Part shown: one piece after another, positions 45,993 through 56,568 of the stretch
How positions within the stretch are numbered: the first letter of the stretch is position 1
How the letters are laid out: every line of letters begins with the position of its first letter
DNA from: Gallionella sp.
GTDB taxonomy: Bacteria; Pseudomonadota; Gammaproteobacteria; Burkholderiales; Gallionellaceae
Reading direction: 5' to 3'
DNA: 56,696 nucleotides
Assembly (NCBI GenBank): GCA_030682375.1
Contig: JAUXOL010000007.1
Coordinates: 1-56,696, forward strand
The notes under the pieces: model-generated
Seen by the model: only the letters and a program-made list of their open reading frames with translations
What the model was told of the DNA's origin: nothing
Databases searched by the model: none
Translations under genes and position numbers: made by a program

Positions 45993-46343
45993 TTAGCTAC
46001 GTTTGACCATAGGCGGGATATTGCCGCCGCCGATGATATGGATATGCAAATGAAACACTTCCTGCCCGCCTCCCTTGCCCGTGTTGATCACGGTGCGGAA
46101 GCCGTTTTCCAGCCCCTGCTCTTGCGCCAACTTCGCCCCCAGCAGCAGCATCCGTCCCAGCAAGGCGGCATGAGAGTCTTCCGCGACCATCAGCGAAGCC
46201 AGATGCAGCTTCGGCACCAGCATGAAGTGCACCGGCGCGACCGGATTGATGTCGTGGAACGCCAGCAGTTCGTCGTCCTCGTATATCTTGCGGCAAGGTA
46301 TCTCGCCGCGCACTATTTTGCAGAAAAGACAGTTTTCGCTCAT
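45993..46343 (-). CDS. HIT-family nucleotide-binding protein (HinT-like)
   Basis: 116 residues. N-terminal [20 protein letters not shown] and the histidine triad HLHIHIIGG identify a HinT-type purine nucleoside phosphoramidase. It overlaps hisE by 4 bases and precedes tatA, a usual betaproteobacterial order. Confidence 0.95.
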   Translation of the reverse strand: MSENCLFCKIVRGEIPCRKIYEDDELLAFHDINPVAPVHFMLVPKLHLASLMVAEDSHAALLGRMLLLGAKLAQEQGLENGFRTVINTGKGGGQEVFHLHIHIIGGGNIPPMVKRS

Positions 46344-46654
46344 TTACGGCTCGCTTTTTCCGCTATGCCCGACACGCCCTCGCGACGCGCCAGCTCCTGC
46401 AACACCTCGTCCGCGCTCAACCCCTTGTGCGCCAGCAGCACCATGGTATGGAACCACAGATCCGCAACCTCGTAGACCAAGTGCTGCTTGTCGCCGTCCT
46501 TGGCCGCCAGCAATACCTCGCCAGCCTCTTCGATGACTTTTTTCAGGATCGCGTCGTCGCCCTTGCTGTACAGCTTGGCGACATAGGACGAATCTGCAGC
46601 CGCGCCCTTGCGCGATTCCAGCGTTTCGGTCAGTCGTTGCAGAATGTCATTCAT
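46340..46654 (-). CDS. hisE: phosphoribosyl-ATP pyrophosphatase
   Basis: 104 residues, MazG-like all-alpha fold: [33 protein letters not shown] and [21 protein letters not shown] hold the acidic Mg-binding residues. It catalyses the second step of histidine synthesis. Separate from hisI, as is common in betaproteobacteria, but overlapping it by 4 bases. Confidence 0.96.
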   Translation of the reverse strand: MNDILQRLTETLESRKGAAADSSYVAKLYSKGDDAILKKVIEEAGEVLLAAKDGDKQHLVYEVADLWFHTMVLLAHKGLSADEVLQELARREGVSGIAEKASRK

Positions 46655-47040
46655 TGCTTATATATCTCGTCCGGGTTCTTCAGCACGGCATCCACCTCGA
46701 CCCATGCACCCTGCTCCAGCTTGCTGTAGAAACAGCTCTCGCGTCCGGTATGGCAGGCGATGCCGCCCTGCTGCTCGATCTGCAGCAAAATCACGTCGGC
46801 GTCGCAGTCCAGGCGAATCTCCTTCACCTTCTGGATGTGGCCGGACTCTTCGCCCTTGTGCCATAGCTTCTTGCGCGAACGCGACCAATAGACCGCCTCG
46901 TTCTTCTGCCAGGTCAACTTCAACGCCTCACGGTTCATCCATGCCACCATCAGCACGCGGCCGCTGGTCGCGTCCTGGGCGATGGCAGGCACCAGCCCCT
47001 CGTCCGACCAGTTCACCTTGTTCAACCAAGCCTCGCTCAT
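46651..47040 (-). CDS. hisI: phosphoribosyl-AMP cyclohydrolase
   Basis: 129 residues. Signature elements [31 protein letters not shown] and the metal-binding [28 protein letters not shown] are all present. It opens the purine ring in the third step of histidine synthesis. Overlaps hisF by 4 bases. Confidence 0.97.
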   Translation of the reverse strand: MSEAWLNKVNWSDEGLVPAIAQDATSGRVLMVAWMNREALKLTWQKNEAVYWSRSRKKLWHKGEESGHIQKVKEIRLDCDADVILLQIEQQGGIACHTGRESCFYSKLEQGAWVEVDAVLKNPDEIYKQ

Positions 47041-47795
47041 AGTCGCACCTCGATGTCTTGTTCGGCCATGAACTGCTTGGCCTGCCGCACGGTGTATTCG
47101 CCGAAGTGGAAAATGCTCGCCGCCAGCACCGCATCGGCACCGCCCAGTTTAACGCCATCGGCCAGATGTTGCAGGTTGCCGACACCGCCGCTGGCGATCA
47201 CCGGGATTTCCAGCGCGTCGGTCACCGCGCGCGTCAACGCGAGGTCGAACCCGATCTTCTGCCCATCCCTATCCATGCTGGTCAGCAGGATTTCGCCCGC
47301 GCCCATACCTTGCATCTTCTTCGCCCATTCCACCGCATCCAGCCCGGTGGCCTTGCGTCCGCCGTGAGTGAACACTTCCCAGTGTCCCGGCGCAACCTGC
47401 TTGGCATCGATCGCCACCACGATGCACTGCGAACCGTAGCGCCCTGCCGCGTCGGCGACCAGCTGCGGGTTGACCACCGCCGAAGTGTTGATGCTGACCT
47501 TGTCAGCACCTGCGTTGAGCAGGTTGCGCACGTCCTGCACTTCGCGCACGCCGCCGCCGACGGTCAGCGGGATGAACACCTGCGACGCCACCTGCTCGAT
47601 TATCTTAAAGATGATGCCTCTATCGTCCGAGCTGGCGGTGATGTCGAGAAAGGTCAGTTCGTCCGCACCCTGCTCGTCATAGCGGCGCGCGATCTCGACC
47701 GGATCGCCCGCGTCGCGCAGTTCGACGAAGCTGACACCTTTAACCACACGGCCGGCGGTCACATCCAGACAGGGAATGATGCGTTTGGCCAGCAT
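47037..47795 (-). CDS. hisF: imidazole glycerol phosphate synthase, cyclase subunit
   Basis: 252 residues from the ATG at 47795, which shares a base with the hisA stop (TGATG). TIM barrel with catalytic Asp in [15 protein letters not shown] and in [15 protein letters not shown]; phosphate loops VGGGV and ASGGVG. It pairs with HisH. Confidence 0.97.
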   Translation of the reverse strand: MLAKRIIPCLDVTAGRVVKGVSFVELRDAGDPVEIARRYDEQGADELTFLDITASSDDRGIIFKIIEQVASQVFIPLTVGGGVREVQDVRNLLNAGADKVSINTSAVVNPQLVADAAGRYGSQCIVVAIDAKQVAPGHWEVFTHGGRKATGLDAVEWAKKMQGMGAGEILLTSMDRDGQKIGFDLALTRAVTDALEIPVIASGGVGNLQHLADGVKLGGADAVLAASIFHFGEYTVRQAKQFMAEQDIEVRL

Positions 47796-48553
47796 CAGAG
47801 TTTTGGCGACAGCTCGTCCGCCAGAGCCTGCGCAGCACGGAAATCCAGCGTTCCTTCGTAAATGGCGCGACCGGTGATTGCTCCGGTGATGCCCTCGCCG
47901 CGCACCGCACAGAGCGCGCGCACATCGTCCAGATTGGTGATGCCACCGCTGGCGATGACCGGCACATGCAACGGACGCGCCAGTTCGACGGTCGCTTCGA
48001 TATTCACGCCGGTCATCATGCCGTCGCGGCCGATGTCGGTATAAATGATCGCTTCCACGCCATAGCCCTCGAAGCGCTGCGCCAGATCGGCGACGTCGTG
48101 ACCGGTGAGTTTGGACCAGCCATCCACCGCGACCTTGCCGCCCTTGGCATCGAGGCCAACCATGATGTGGCCGGGGAAGGCGTCGCAAGCCTCGTGCAGG
48201 AAGCCCGGCACCTTCACTGCGGCCGTGCCGATGATGACGTAGGTGATACCGAGATCGAGATAGCGCTCGATGGTCTCCAGGTCACGGATGCCGCCGCCCA
48301 GTTGCACCGGGATATCGGTACCGACCGCCTCGATGATGCTGCGCACCGCGGCTTCGTTCTTGGGCTTGCCGGCGAAAGCGCCGTTCAGATCGACCAGATG
48401 CAGACGGCGCGCGCCTTGCGCCAGCCAGTGTTTAGCCATCGCAGCGGGGTCGTCGGAGAACACCGTCGCCCCCTCCATCTCACCTTGCCGCAGACGCACG
48501 CATTGGCCGTCTTTCAAGTCGATTGCGGGAATAATCAGCGTATTAGTATCCAT
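47795..48553 (-). CDS. hisA: ProFAR isomerase HisA
   Basis: 252 residues, TIM barrel homologous to His[16 protein letters not shown] (catalytic Asp), [26 protein letters not shown] (second Asp) and [10 protein letters not shown]. Fourth step of histidine synthesis, between hisH and hisF. Confidence 0.97.
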   Translation of the reverse strand: MDTNTLIIPAIDLKDGQCVRLRQGEMEGATVFSDDPAAMAKHWLAQGARRLHLVDLNGAFAGKPKNEAAVRSIIEAVGTDIPVQLGGGIRDLETIERYLDLGITYVIIGTAAVKVPGFLHEACDAFPGHIMVGLDAKGGKVAVDGWSKLTGHDVADLAQRFEGYGVEAIIYTDIGRDGMMTGVNIEATVELARPLHVPVIASGGITNLDDVRALCAVRGEGITGAITGRAIYEGTLDFRAAQALADELSPKL

Positions 48554-48565
48554 GATCAGTACGTG

Positions 48566-49201
48566 TCAAACAGGATTCCAGTTGATAAAATTCTGCAGCA
48601 GCGTCAAACCCGCAGCAGCACTCTTTTCCGGGTGAAATTGCACGGCGAACAGATTGTCCTTTGCCACCGCGCACACGAAAGGCTGCGGATAGTCGCTGGT
48701 CGCTTGCGCCAACACCATGTCGCGCGGCAGCACATAGTAACTGTGCACAAAATAAAAGCGCGCATCCTGAGCGATGCCATCCCACAAAGCGTGGTCGCCG
48801 TGATGCACCTGATTCCAGCCCATGTGCGGCACCTTGAGCCGGTTGCCCAGCGCGTCCTTCAAATCGGGAGCAAAACGCGCCACCTCGCCCGGCAACACCC
48901 CCAACCCCGGAACATTGCCCTCGGCGCTGTGCTCGAACAGCATCTGCAAGCCGATGCAGATACCGAGAAAGGGCTTGTTGCGTGCCGCATCCAGCACTGC
49001 GCCGCGCAGCCCGCGCGAGTCCATCTCGCGCATGCAGTCCGGCATTGCGCCCTGCCCCGGAAATACCACACGCCCGGCGGCGGCAACCACTCCGGGATCG
49101 TCCGTGACCGCGATTTCCAGACCGGGCGCGACCTTGCGCAAGGCCTGTTCGACCGAGCGCAAGTTGCCCATTCCATAGTCTACGACTGCGATATCGACCA
49201 T
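48566..49201 (-). CDS. hisH: imidazole glycerol phosphate synthase, glutaminase subunit
   Basis: 211 residues, class I glutamine amidotransferase. Nucleophile Cys in FLGICIGLQMLFE; His/Glu of the triad in VQFHPEKS; N-terminal DYGMGNLRSVEQAL. It supplies ammonia to HisF. Four bases separate it from hisB. Confidence 0.97.
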   Translation of the reverse strand: MVDIAVVDYGMGNLRSVEQALRKVAPGLEIAVTDDPGVVAAAGRVVFPGQGAMPDCMREMDSRGLRGAVLDAARNKPFLGICIGLQMLFEHSAEGNVPGLGVLPGEVARFAPDLKDALGNRLKVPHMGWNQVHHGDHALWDGIAQDARFYFVHSYYVLPRDMVLAQATSDYPQPFVCAVAKDNLFAVQFHPEKSAAAGLTLLQNFINWNPV

Positions 49202-49205
49202 CGGG

Positions 49206-49793
49206 CTACAGGGTTCCCTTGGTGGAAGGCATCACGCCGGCCATGCGCGGATCGAGCTCCAGCGCCATGCGCAACGCGCGACCGAACGCCTTGAAGATGG
49301 TCTCGGCCTGATGGTGGGCGTTGTTGCCCGCCAGATTGTCGATATGCAGCGTCACCAGCGCGTGGTTGACGAAGCCCTGAAAGAATTCGTTGATCAGATC
49401 TACCTCGAACTCGCCGACGCTGCCGCGCACGAATTCGCAGTTGAACACCAGACCGGGACGGCCGGAGATGTCCAGTACGACGCGCGACAAGGCTTCGTCC
49501 AACGGCACGTAGGCATGACCGTAACGGCGCAAGCCCTTCTTGTCGCCTACCGCCTGATTGAATGCCTGCCCTAACGTGATGCCGATATCTTCCACGGTGT
49601 GGTGCGCGTCGATATGCAGGTCGCCCTTGGCAAGGATATCGATGTCGATCAAGCCGTGACGAGCGATCTGGTCAAGCATGTGCTCGAGGAACGGCAGGCC
49701 AGTGTCGAACTTCGCCTTGCCGCTGCCGTCCAGATTCAGCTCGACGCCGATCTGGGTTTCCAGTGTATTGCGTGAAACTTTCGCGCTACGCAT
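49206..49793 (-). CDS. hisB: imidazoleglycerol-phosphate dehydratase
   Basis: 195 residues, the monofunctional dehydratase without the HisB phosphatase domain of enterobacteria. Metal-binding motifs [11 protein letters not shown] and [11 protein letters not shown] are present, as are the terminal PSTKGTL residues. Sixth step of histidine synthesis. Confidence 0.97.
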   Translation of the reverse strand: MRSAKVSRNTLETQIGVELNLDGSGKAKFDTGLPFLEHMLDQIARHGLIDIDILAKGDLHIDAHHTVEDIGITLGQAFNQAVGDKKGLRRYGHAYVPLDEALSRVVLDISGRPGLVFNCEFVRGSVGEFEVDLINEFFQGFVNHALVTLHIDNLAGNNAHHQAETIFKAFGRALRMALELDPRMAGVMPSTKGTL

Positions 49794-49801
49794 GATTTGC
49801 C

Positions 49802-50896
49802 TTATGCGAGTTGATTAAGAGTGTCCTGCAATGCCGCCATGAACTTCGCGCCCTCGTCAGCCGTGCCGACCGTGACGCGCAAACAGTCGCGCAACATCGG
49901 ATGCCCACCATTCAGGTTCTTGATCAGCACGCCGCGTTGCTTGAGACCTTCAAACACCGCCGTCGCGTTCGCCACACGGAACAGCAGGAAGTTCGCCTCG
50001 CTGGGATAGACCTGCACCCCGGGAACCGCTTCCAGTTGCCAGCGCAGATTGGCGCGCTCCAGCATGATCCGCTTCGCCTGCTGCAACAACACTTCGTGGT
50101 GATCGAGCAGCTTCTCAGCAACCAGCTGCGGCAATACGCCAACATTATACGGCAAGCGCAGCTTTTCCAATTGTTCCAGCCATGCCGTCGGCCCCGCGAG
50201 AAACCCCAGCCGCAAACCGGCCATACCGAGCTTGGAAAAGGTACGCATCACCAGCAAGTTAGGATAATCCGCCAGATGCGGAATGAAGCTGTCGCTGGCG
50301 AAGGCGTAATAGGCCTCGTCCACCACCACCAGACCGGGCGCGGCCTCGATGATCTGCCTCATCGCATCCGCAGAGAACAGATTGCCAGTAGGATTATTCG
50401 GGTAGGCAAGGAACACCAACGCAGGCTGTTCACGCTCGATCGCCGCAAGAGTGGCGGCCAGATCCAGCGAGAAGTCGGCAGCGAGCGGCACGCCGACATA
50501 GCGCATGCCGGTGAAGGTCGCGATCATCCTGTACATCACGAACGACGGCTCGACGCTCAGCAAGACCGCCCCCGGCTTGCCGACCGCCATCGCCAGCAAC
50601 TGGATCAGTTCGTCCGAACCGTTGCCCAGCATCACCTCCATGCCCTCCGGCAAACCGGTCACGGCGCGTATCTTCGCCTTCAACGAGGCAGCGGAGGGAT
50701 CGGGATAACGATTGATTGCGGCGGTCGAAACCAGCCCGGCGATCTCATCGCTCAGAAATGCGGGAACGGGATAGGGATTCTCCATCGCATCCAGCTTGAC
50801 GTAGCCAGCACTATCCGGCACATGATAGGCATGCAAATCAAGAATTTCGCGGCGCACCAAAGACTGCGCGAAGGAAACAACGGAAGGGGAAGACAT
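49802..50896 (-). CDS. hisC: histidinol-phosphate aminotransferase
   Basis: 364 residues, PLP-dependent fold type [41 protein letters not shown] and the PLP Lys in [17 protein letters not shown] are clear. First his gene of this run. hisG and hisD, usually just upstream in relatives, are absent; flagellar genes lie there instead. Confidence 0.96.
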   Translation of the reverse strand: MSSPSVVSFAQSLVRREILDLHAYHVPDSAGYVKLDAMENPYPVPAFLSDEIAGLVSTAAINRYPDPSAASLKAKIRAVTGLPEGMEVMLGNGSDELIQLLAMAVGKPGAVLLSVEPSFVMYRMIATFTGMRYVGVPLAADFSLDLAATLAAIEREQPALVFLAYPNNPTGNLFSADAMRQIIEAAPGLVVVDEAYYAFASDSFIPHLADYPNLLVMRTFSKLGMAGLRLGFLAGPTAWLEQLEKLRLPYNVGVLPQLVAEKLLDHHEVLLQQAKRIMLERANLRWQLEAVPGVQVYPSEANFLLFRVANATAVFEGLKQRGVLIKNLNGGHPMLRDCLRVTVGTADEGAKFMAALQDTLNQLA

Positions 50897-50981
50897 GGAT
50901 AAAGATCAATAAACGAGAACGACTACAGTGGCGCGCAGCTTACCATAAAATCGCACGAAACCAGCCTCCCGGAAAGCCCGG

Positions 50982-51464
50982 TCAGGCCAACTGCTTGGGG
51001 CTGAAACCCACGCCCGATTCGCTGCCGCTTAGCATCTTTTGCATCCCGATGCGGGATTTGATGTTGATCAGAATGGGGGCCGAGATATTGGCATACATAT
51101 CCGTGAGCGACGGGCGGCGCCCTGCGCCGCTCGCATCCGGATTCTTGACCGACAACGTCGTCAACACCATCACGTCGCCCGGCTCTTCCAGCTTGAGTTC
51201 TTCGGCCTCGCTATCCGACAGCGCCAGGTCGTAGTTGAAACCGAAAAGAGTAGGATCCGTCAGAGGGAGCAACACATCGCCATCATCGAGGGATTGAAGA
51301 TAGATCACCACGCCGCTTGTCCAATTTCCTTGCTCATCGACTTCATGGAACAGTTTCCACTTCGTGCTCTGCTCGAACCCCGGAATTCCCCGCGGGAAGG
51401 TAATAATCTGGGAGGGATCGACCTCTACCTCACCAAATCGTGTGTCTACCTTGATGTTCGTCAT
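50982..51464 (-). CDS. fliW: flagellar assembly factor FliW
   Basis: 160 residues from the ATG at 51464, preceded by GAGGGGGAGTC; an upstream in-frame ATG at 51512 is less likely. Conserved FliW elements: TRFGEVEVDPSQIITFPRGIPGFEQ, VLLPLTDP and FGFNYDLALSD. FliW binds flagellin in the cytoplasm and, where CsrA is present, antagonises it. Flagellin genes lie 4-5 kb away on the other strand. Confidence 0.93.
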   Translation of the reverse strand: MTNIKVDTRFGEVEVDPSQIITFPRGIPGFEQSTKWKLFHEVDEQGNWTSGVVIYLQSLDDGDVLLPLTDPTLFGFNYDLALSDSEAEELKLEEPGDVMVLTTLSVKNPDASGAGRRPSLTDMYANISAPILINIKSRIGMQKMLSGSESGVGFSPKQLA

Positions 51465-51691
51465 GACTCCCCCTCGTTGTAAATTTTTCATGCCGCGCGA
51501 ATACTCCTGCAATCCGCCTCTTGTGTAAAGAATTTTTCATCTATCACAGCAACATGTTGCTGGCGGTGGCGAGGGTGTAGTAATCTTTTCCTCCGCCGGG
51601 ATGCCAGAATGGCTTCCTGACAACGCCTCGGCACCTCGACAGCAGGGGCGCCCAACTTGAGAACGGCATACCAACCATCCCGACCGACCCA

Positions 51692-52816
51692 ATGCAAAAA
51701 GCCTCACCCAACCAGCTGGCCAGCCCGTCCCCGGACAAGCTCCAGGGCTTCATCGCCAGCCTGCCCGGCATGGCATGCCAGATCGAGTTGCAGGAAGACG
51801 GCCATTTCACTTTTCCTTATGTCAGCGAGGGCTGCCAGCCGCTGCTCGGCATCTCGGCCAGCGATCTGCAAGCCGACGCGGCGCACCTCCTCGCCCTGAT
51901 CCATGCCGAAGATATCCAGCCTCTGCTGGATAGCATGAAGACATCAGCACAAACCCATTGTTTTTGGAACTGGGAAGGGCGCATCACCCTGCCGGACGGC
52001 GAAACCAAATGGATCAGTCTCGGCGCCACCCCCCAAGACACGCAAGGCGGCGCGCCGCGCTGGGAAGGCATCGTACTCAACACCACACAAAGCAAACTGG
52101 GCGAACTCGAAGTCAAGCGTGTGCAACAGCAACTACTGGAACTCTCCTCGCACATCCAGGATGCCAAGGAGCAGGAGCGTTTGCGTATCGCACGCGAGGT
52201 CCACGACGAGATTGGCAGCCTGCTGACCGCGATGCGCATGGATCTGCTGTGGCTGATCCAGCGCCTGCCCAAGGATAGTCCCATGCTGACCGAGAAGGCC
52301 AAGACCATAGAAGAACTGGTCAATCGCGCGATCACTTCGGCAAGCCATCTGGCTCACCGCCTGCGCCCCGGCTTCCTCGACTGCTTCGGCATCATCGCGG
52401 CGATCGAGATCGAGGCTCAGGAATTCAGCAAACGCAGCGGCATCCCCTGCACCATCATCAAGTCGCAAGAAAGCATCGACTTGCCCGAAACCTACTCGAT
52501 CACGCTATTCCGCGTGTGCCAGGAGACCCTGAACAACATCCTGAAGCACGCCCATGCCTCTCATGTCCAGATCGAGATCGTCAAGGGCGCGGACCACCTC
52601 GAACTGATCGTCTCGGACGACGGCATCGGCTTCAGCGAAGCCGCACGCGACAAACCGCACTCCTTCGGGCTGCGAGGCATCCACGAACGCGTCGCCCACC
52701 TGGGCGGCACGGTCAAGATCGCCAGCACGCTGGGGCTGGGAACGCAGATCGCAGTATTCGTCCCGCTGCCGGAAGAGACCCCGCAACAGGCACTTTTCGG
52801 CGGAGCATCGATATGA
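51692..52816 (+). CDS. sensor histidine kinase, NarX/DegS-type with PAS domain
   Basis: 374 residues, with no membrane helix, so probably cytoplasmic. A PAS-like domain spans about 18-135 (YVSEGCQPLLGISASDL, FWNWEGRITLPDGETKWISL). HisKA_3 dimerisation has the phospho-accepting H171 in ERLRIAREVHDEIGSLLTAM. HATPase_c: N-box ETLNNILKHAHA, DDGIGF (309-314) and GLRGI. The stop overlaps the response-regulator start (ATGA). The ligand is unknown. Confidence 0.93.
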   Translation: MQKASPNQLASPSPDKLQGFIASLPGMACQIELQEDGHFTFPYVSEGCQPLLGISASDLQADAAHLLALIHAEDIQPLLDSMKTSAQTHCFWNWEGRITLPDGETKWISLGATPQDTQGGAPRWEGIVLNTTQSKLGELEVKRVQQQLLELSSHIQDAKEQERLRIAREVHDEIGSLLTAMRMDLLWLIQRLPKDSPMLTEKAKTIEELVNRAITSASHLAHRLRPGFLDCFGIIAAIEIEAQEFSKRSGIPCTIIKSQESIDLPETYSITLFRVCQETLNNILKHAHASHVQIEIVKGADHLELIVSDDGIGFSEAARDKPHSFGLRGIHERVAHLGGTVKIASTLGLGTQIAVFVPLPEETPQQALFGGASI

Positions 52817-53454
52817 TCGACATCCTGGTGGTAGACGACCATGCGCTGATCCGCAAAGGCCTGATCATGCTGCTCGAAGAGAATCCGGAGTTCCACATCA
52901 AGGGCGAAGCCGAAACCGGCATGCAAGCCATCAACATGGCGCGCGAACAAAAATTCGACCTGGTGCTGCTGGACATATCGCTGTCGGACAAGCACGGCAT
53001 CGACGTGCTCAAACAGCTCAAATCCGAGCAGCCCGACATCAAGATCATCGTGCTGAGCATGTATCCCGAAGACCAGTACGGCCTGCGTGCACTGAAGGCT
53101 GGTGCGATGGGCTACATCAACAAACAGAGCGCGCCGGAAAAGCTGGTCGGCGCGATCCATCAAGTCGTCGGCGGCAAGAAATACATCAGCCCGGCGCTGG
53201 CCGAGCAGTTGCTGAGCAACCTGATCGGGGAATCGCAGGAGCAATTGCACCAGAGCCTGTCCAACCGCGAGTATCAAACGCTGTGCCTGATGGCTTCGGG
53301 CAAGTCGTTGACCGAGATATCCGAGATCATGGTGGTCAGCCCGAAGACGGTCAGCGTCTACCGCGCCCGCATGCTGGAAAAGATGGGTTTCAACAACAAT
53401 GCCGAGGCCGTACACTACGCTATCGCGCACGACCTGGTTGAGGCAAAAAAATGA
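52813..53454 (+). CDS. NarL/FixJ-family response regulator
   Basis: 213 residues. Receiver domain with D8/D9 and phospho-acceptor D54 (LVLLDISLSD), conserved Lys in INKQSAPEKL. LuxR-type HTH at about 147-205 (LSNREYQTLCLMASGKSLTEIS, SPKTVSVYRARMLEKMGF). Partner of the kinase just upstream. The neighbouring diguanylate cyclase and flagellins are plausible targets, but no binding site was identified. Confidence 0.95.
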   Translation: MIDILVVDDHALIRKGLIMLLEENPEFHIKGEAETGMQAINMAREQKFDLVLLDISLSDKHGIDVLKQLKSEQPDIKIIVLSMYPEDQYGLRALKAGAMGYINKQSAPEKLVGAIHQVVGGKKYISPALAEQLLSNLIGESQEQLHQSLSNREYQTLCLMASGKSLTEISEIMVVSPKTVSVYRARMLEKMGFNNNAEAVHYAIAHDLVEAKK

Positions 53455-53486
53455 ATCGTCATTCCCCTTACTGCAAATAACGGATC

Positions 53487-55277
53487 ATGACCAAACCCTC
53501 TGCAAATCCCTCCGAGCTGGCCCGCGAAACCCTGATCAAGCTGGCTTCGCACAAGACCCAACCTACCCCGGACAATTACGCCAGGATATACGCCGAAATC
53601 AGCGGCATTCCGATCCCGGACCAGACCGGCGCGGAAAAGGTCCTGCGCAAATTTGCCGAAAACCTCGGACAGAATCCCAAAGCGGCACCGCAGGCCACCG
53701 CATTGCAAAAGGAAATCGACACCGCCAACTGGGAACAATGCCTTAAGGAACTCCAGAAAATACTGGCGAAACCCGATGACGGCGAAACCGCGATGCCTTG
53801 GGCCAGCCTGATCCATGACCTGCTGCACCAGCTGGAAACCACACACAAGGGCATAACCGTCGCCCGCAAGAAGGAGGGGGTGGAAACCGTATTGAAGCGT
53901 TTCGCCGCCAACCCGGAGACCCTGTTCGACAAACTGAACGGCTTGATGCACTCATGGGCAGGAGCGGGCGTCGCCGCAACCACAGCCGAGATCGAAGCGA
54001 AGCCAGCCGAAGCGACCGCCGCTCCTGTCGCCGCCGCCCCGAGTATTACGGCGGTAACCACCCCGGCCGCCTCCGGAAACATGGTCGGCCAGCTCTCGGA
54101 AGCGCTGGCACAAGCGCTGGAAAGCCTATTAAGCGCACTGCCCGAACTGGCAACGGCAACTCCCTCGCTGGTGCAGCAGGTCCGCGACATCCGGACCCCG
54201 GAACAGATGGCCACGCTGAACAAGCAGCTCCGCCAATTCTGGATCAAGGTGGAATTGCTCGCCGGCGACAAGACCAAGATCCACGACGGGCTGATCCGCC
54301 TGCTGCGGCTGCTGGTAGAAAACATCGGCGAAATGGTCGAGGACGATGAATGGCTGCACGGACAGATCGCCATCCTGCAAGACATCATCGCCAACCCGAT
54401 CGACCGGCGCAGCATCGCCGATGCCGAGCGCGGATTGCGCGACGCGATCATCAAGCAAGGCCTGCTCAAACAAAGCCTGACCGAAGCCAAAAGCACGCTA
54501 CGCAACCTGATGACCACCTTCATCGACCGTCTGGGCGAGATCACCGTCAGCACCGGCGACTACCACCAGAAGATCGAGAGCTACAGCAAGAAGATAAGCA
54601 AATCCAAGAACTTGGCCGACCTGAGCCACCTGCTGGAAGACATCATGCAGGACACCCGCACCATCCAGACCAGCGCACTGCGCTCACATGAGGAACTGCT
54701 CAACACACGCAAGCAGGTGCAGGAATCCGAGACCAAGATCAGGCAACTGGAACAGGAACTGAGCCAGGTCAGCGAACTTGTACGTGAGGACCAACTCACC
54801 GGCGCACTCAACCGGCGCGGGCTGGATGCCGCCTTCGAACACGATGCCGGTCAAGCCGACCGCACTCAAAGTCCGCTCTGTGTCGCGCTGCTGGACATCG
54901 ACAACTTCAAGCGCCTCAACGACACCCAAGGACACCAGGCCGGAGATCAGGCCCTGATCCACCTGAGCAGCGTCATCAAGGAAGCGCTGCGCCCAAGCGA
55001 CTCGGTTGCCCGCTACGGCGGCGAGGAATTCATCATCATCCTGCCCGACACTCCCTTGGAAGAAGCTGCCGCGACGGTCGAACGCCTGCAACGGGAACTC
55101 ACCAAACAATTCTTCCTGCATGGAAACGAACGCATCCTGATCACCTTCAGCGCCGGCGTGACCCAACGCGCCCCGCAAGAACCCCAGGAAGAGGTGATCG
55201 CTCGTGCCGACAAGGCCATGTATCAAGCCAAGCACAGCGGAAAGAACCGCGTCGTGACCGCAGCAAGCCATAGCTAA
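53487..55277 (+). CDS. GGDEF-domain diguanylate cyclase
   Basis: 596 residues without clear membrane helices. The N-terminal 420 residues are helical, with an Ala/Pro-rich linker around 170-200 and a coiled coil just before the catalytic domain (ELLNTRKQVQESETKIRQLEQ). The GGDEF domain starts at DQLTGALNRRG (about 435) and carries GGEEF at 511-515. The product-inhibition I-site RxxD lies exactly five residues before it (RPSD-SVARY-GGEEF). It should make cyclic di-GMP and be feedback-controlled, linking motility and attachment. The N-terminal region resembles SiaD/DgcP-like cytoplasmic cyclases, tentatively. Confidence 0.92.
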   Translation: MTKPSANPSELARETLIKLASHKTQPTPDNYARIYAEISGIPIPDQTGAEKVLRKFAENLGQNPKAAPQATALQKEIDTANWEQCLKELQKILAKPDDGETAMPWASLIHDLLHQLETTHKGITVARKKEGVETVLKRFAANPETLFDKLNGLMHSWAGAGVAATTAEIEAKPAEATAAPVAAAPSITAVTTPAASGNMVGQLSEALAQALESLLSALPELATATPSLVQQVRDIRTPEQMATLNKQLRQFWIKVELLAGDKTKIHDGLIRLLRLLVENIGEMVEDDEWLHGQIAILQDIIANPIDRRSIADAERGLRDAIIKQGLLKQSLTEAKSTLRNLMTTFIDRLGEITVSTGDYHQKIESYSKKISKSKNLADLSHLLEDIMQDTRTIQTSALRSHEELLNTRKQVQESETKIRQLEQELSQVSELVREDQLTGALNRRGLDAAFEHDAGQADRTQSPLCVALLDIDNFKRLNDTQGHQAGDQALIHLSSVIKEALRPSDSVARYGGEEFIIILPDTPLEEAAATVERLQRELTKQFFLHGNERILITFSAGVTQRAPQEPQEEVIARADKAMYQAKHSGKNRVVTAASHS

Positions 55278-55295
55278 AAGCCAGCTATCCTTCCT

Positions 55296-55321
55296 GAAAA
55301 CATGCAAATAGCATGGTTTTC
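55296..55321 (+). terminator. hairpin after the diguanylate cyclase gene
   Basis: GAAAACATGC and GCATGGTTTTC form a stem of about 10 bp with a one-base bulge and a TTTT within the descending arm. A modest terminator, 19 bp past the stop. Confidence 0.5.
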
Positions 55322-55452
55322 CCGCCGTATTCGGCATTTTGAAAGTGCCATCCAGCGAATAGTATTCGATCAGTCTACCAATCGAAATCTATAACCGCGA
55401 ACAGCACATCACCGCCCAGCGGGGAAACGAACTCATTTAAGGAGCGCTAAGA

Positions 55453-56259
55453 ATGGCACAAATCATCAACACCAACATCGCATCCCTGAATGCTCAGCGA
55501 AATCTGAACAGTTCTCAAAGCTCCATGCAGATCGCGCTGCAGCGCCTGTCTTCCGGACTGCGCGTCAACAGCGCCAAGGACGATGCGGCCGGATTGGCGA
55601 TCGCCTCACGCATGGAAAGCCAGGTTCGCGGCATGAACATGGCGATACGCAATGCCAACGACGGCATCTCGCTGTCGCAAACGGCCGAAGGCTCGCTAGG
55701 TACGATAGGCTCGAATCTGGCACGCATGCGCGAACTCGCCGTCCAGGCCGCCAATGCTACCGCAGGCCAGGATGTGGCTTCGATCGACCTTGAGTACCAG
55801 CAACTGGCCTCGGAAAACACCCGAGTCTTGGCAGCGACCAAGTTCAACGGCACCCCGCTGCTGACAGGCGGAACCACGCTGACCTTCCAGATCGGCGCAA
55901 ACAACGTCGCAGCGGAAGACCAGCTGACCATCACGACCGGCAGTGTCACGCTGACTCCCGGCGACGTGAACGGCCAGACCAACGCCCAGACAGCGCTCTC
56001 GCAGCTGGATACCGACATTGGCGCGGTTGCCGCCTTGCGCGCCACATACGGTTCGATGCAGTCTCGTTTCGAGTCCGTGATCAGCAACCTGTCCATCGCA
56101 AGCGAGAACCAGGCTGCCGCCCGTAGCCGCATCATGGACGCCGACTACGCCGCAGAGACCTCGGCACTGACCCGTGCACAGATTCTGCAGCAAGCAGGCA
56201 CCGCGATGCTCGCACAGGCCAACCAGATGCCGAACAACGTACTGACCTTGTTGCAGTAA
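55453..56259 (+). CDS. fliC: flagellin
   Basis: 268 residues, a short flagellin with D0/D1 domains and little variable region. N-terminus [22 protein letters not shown] and C-terminus LTRAQILQQAGTAMLAQANQMPNNVLTLLQ are classical. Ribosome site AAGGAGCG precedes the ATG. It is followed by a second, near-identical flagellin gene with its own promoter. Surface-exposed Thr/Ser stretches (GSVTLTPGDVNGQTNAQT) could be glycosylated. Confidence 0.97.
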   Translation: MAQIINTNIASLNAQRNLNSSQSSMQIALQRLSSGLRVNSAKDDAAGLAIASRMESQVRGMNMAIRNANDGISLSQTAEGSLGTIGSNLARMRELAVQAANATAGQDVASIDLEYQQLASENTRVLAATKFNGTPLLTGGTTLTFQIGANNVAAEDQLTITTGSVTLTPGDVNGQTNAQTALSQLDTDIGAVAALRATYGSMQSRFESVISNLSIASENQAAARSRIMDADYAAETSALTRAQILQQAGTAMLAQANQMPNNVLTLLQ

Positions 56260-56290
56260 CGCGATTCGGCCTAATTCTCAAGAAGAATCA

Positions 56291-56325
56291 ACGAACAAGC
56301 GCGCCTGAGGCGCGCTTGTTCGTTT
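56291..56325 (+). terminator. rho-independent terminator between flagellin genes
   Basis: AACGAACAAGCGCGCC-TGA-GGCGCGCTTGTTCGTT, a perfect 16-bp stem with a 3-base loop, ends the first flagellin transcript 31 bp after the stop. Confidence 0.9.
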
Positions 56326-56441
56326 GGGGCGCGGAATCTGTTGGTAATTCTCGCCCTTGAGAACGAGCGCAATACGCCGGAAAATCGCCCGGCTAAAAAA
56401 CTCAACAGCCTTGTCGCAACAACCACACCATTAAAATCCCC

Positions 56442-56468
56442 TAAAGTTTTCCAAAAATAGTCCGATAC
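56442..56468 (+). promoter_or_regulatory. sigma-28 (FliA) promoter of the second flagellin gene
   Basis: TAAAGTTT-N11-TCCGATAC matches the FliA consensus TAAAGTTT-N11-GCCGATAA in the whole -35 element and most of the -10 element. It lies about 100 bp before the ATG at 56569. I could not find an equally good match before the first flagellin gene. Confidence 0.85.
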
Positions 56469-56568
56469 TGAGTTCAACGGCGGTTAATCCTGTCTGACAT
56501 TCCAGGACGACAGACCAACTTGAACAGATAACCTGCCAGGCAATAATCCAAATCCAAGGAGAGCTAAA

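Noticed and set aside
55340..55420. A FliA promoter before the first flagellin gene
   Set aside because: TTCGATCA has some -10 character, but no TAAAGTTT-like element lies 11 bases upstream, so I did not call it.
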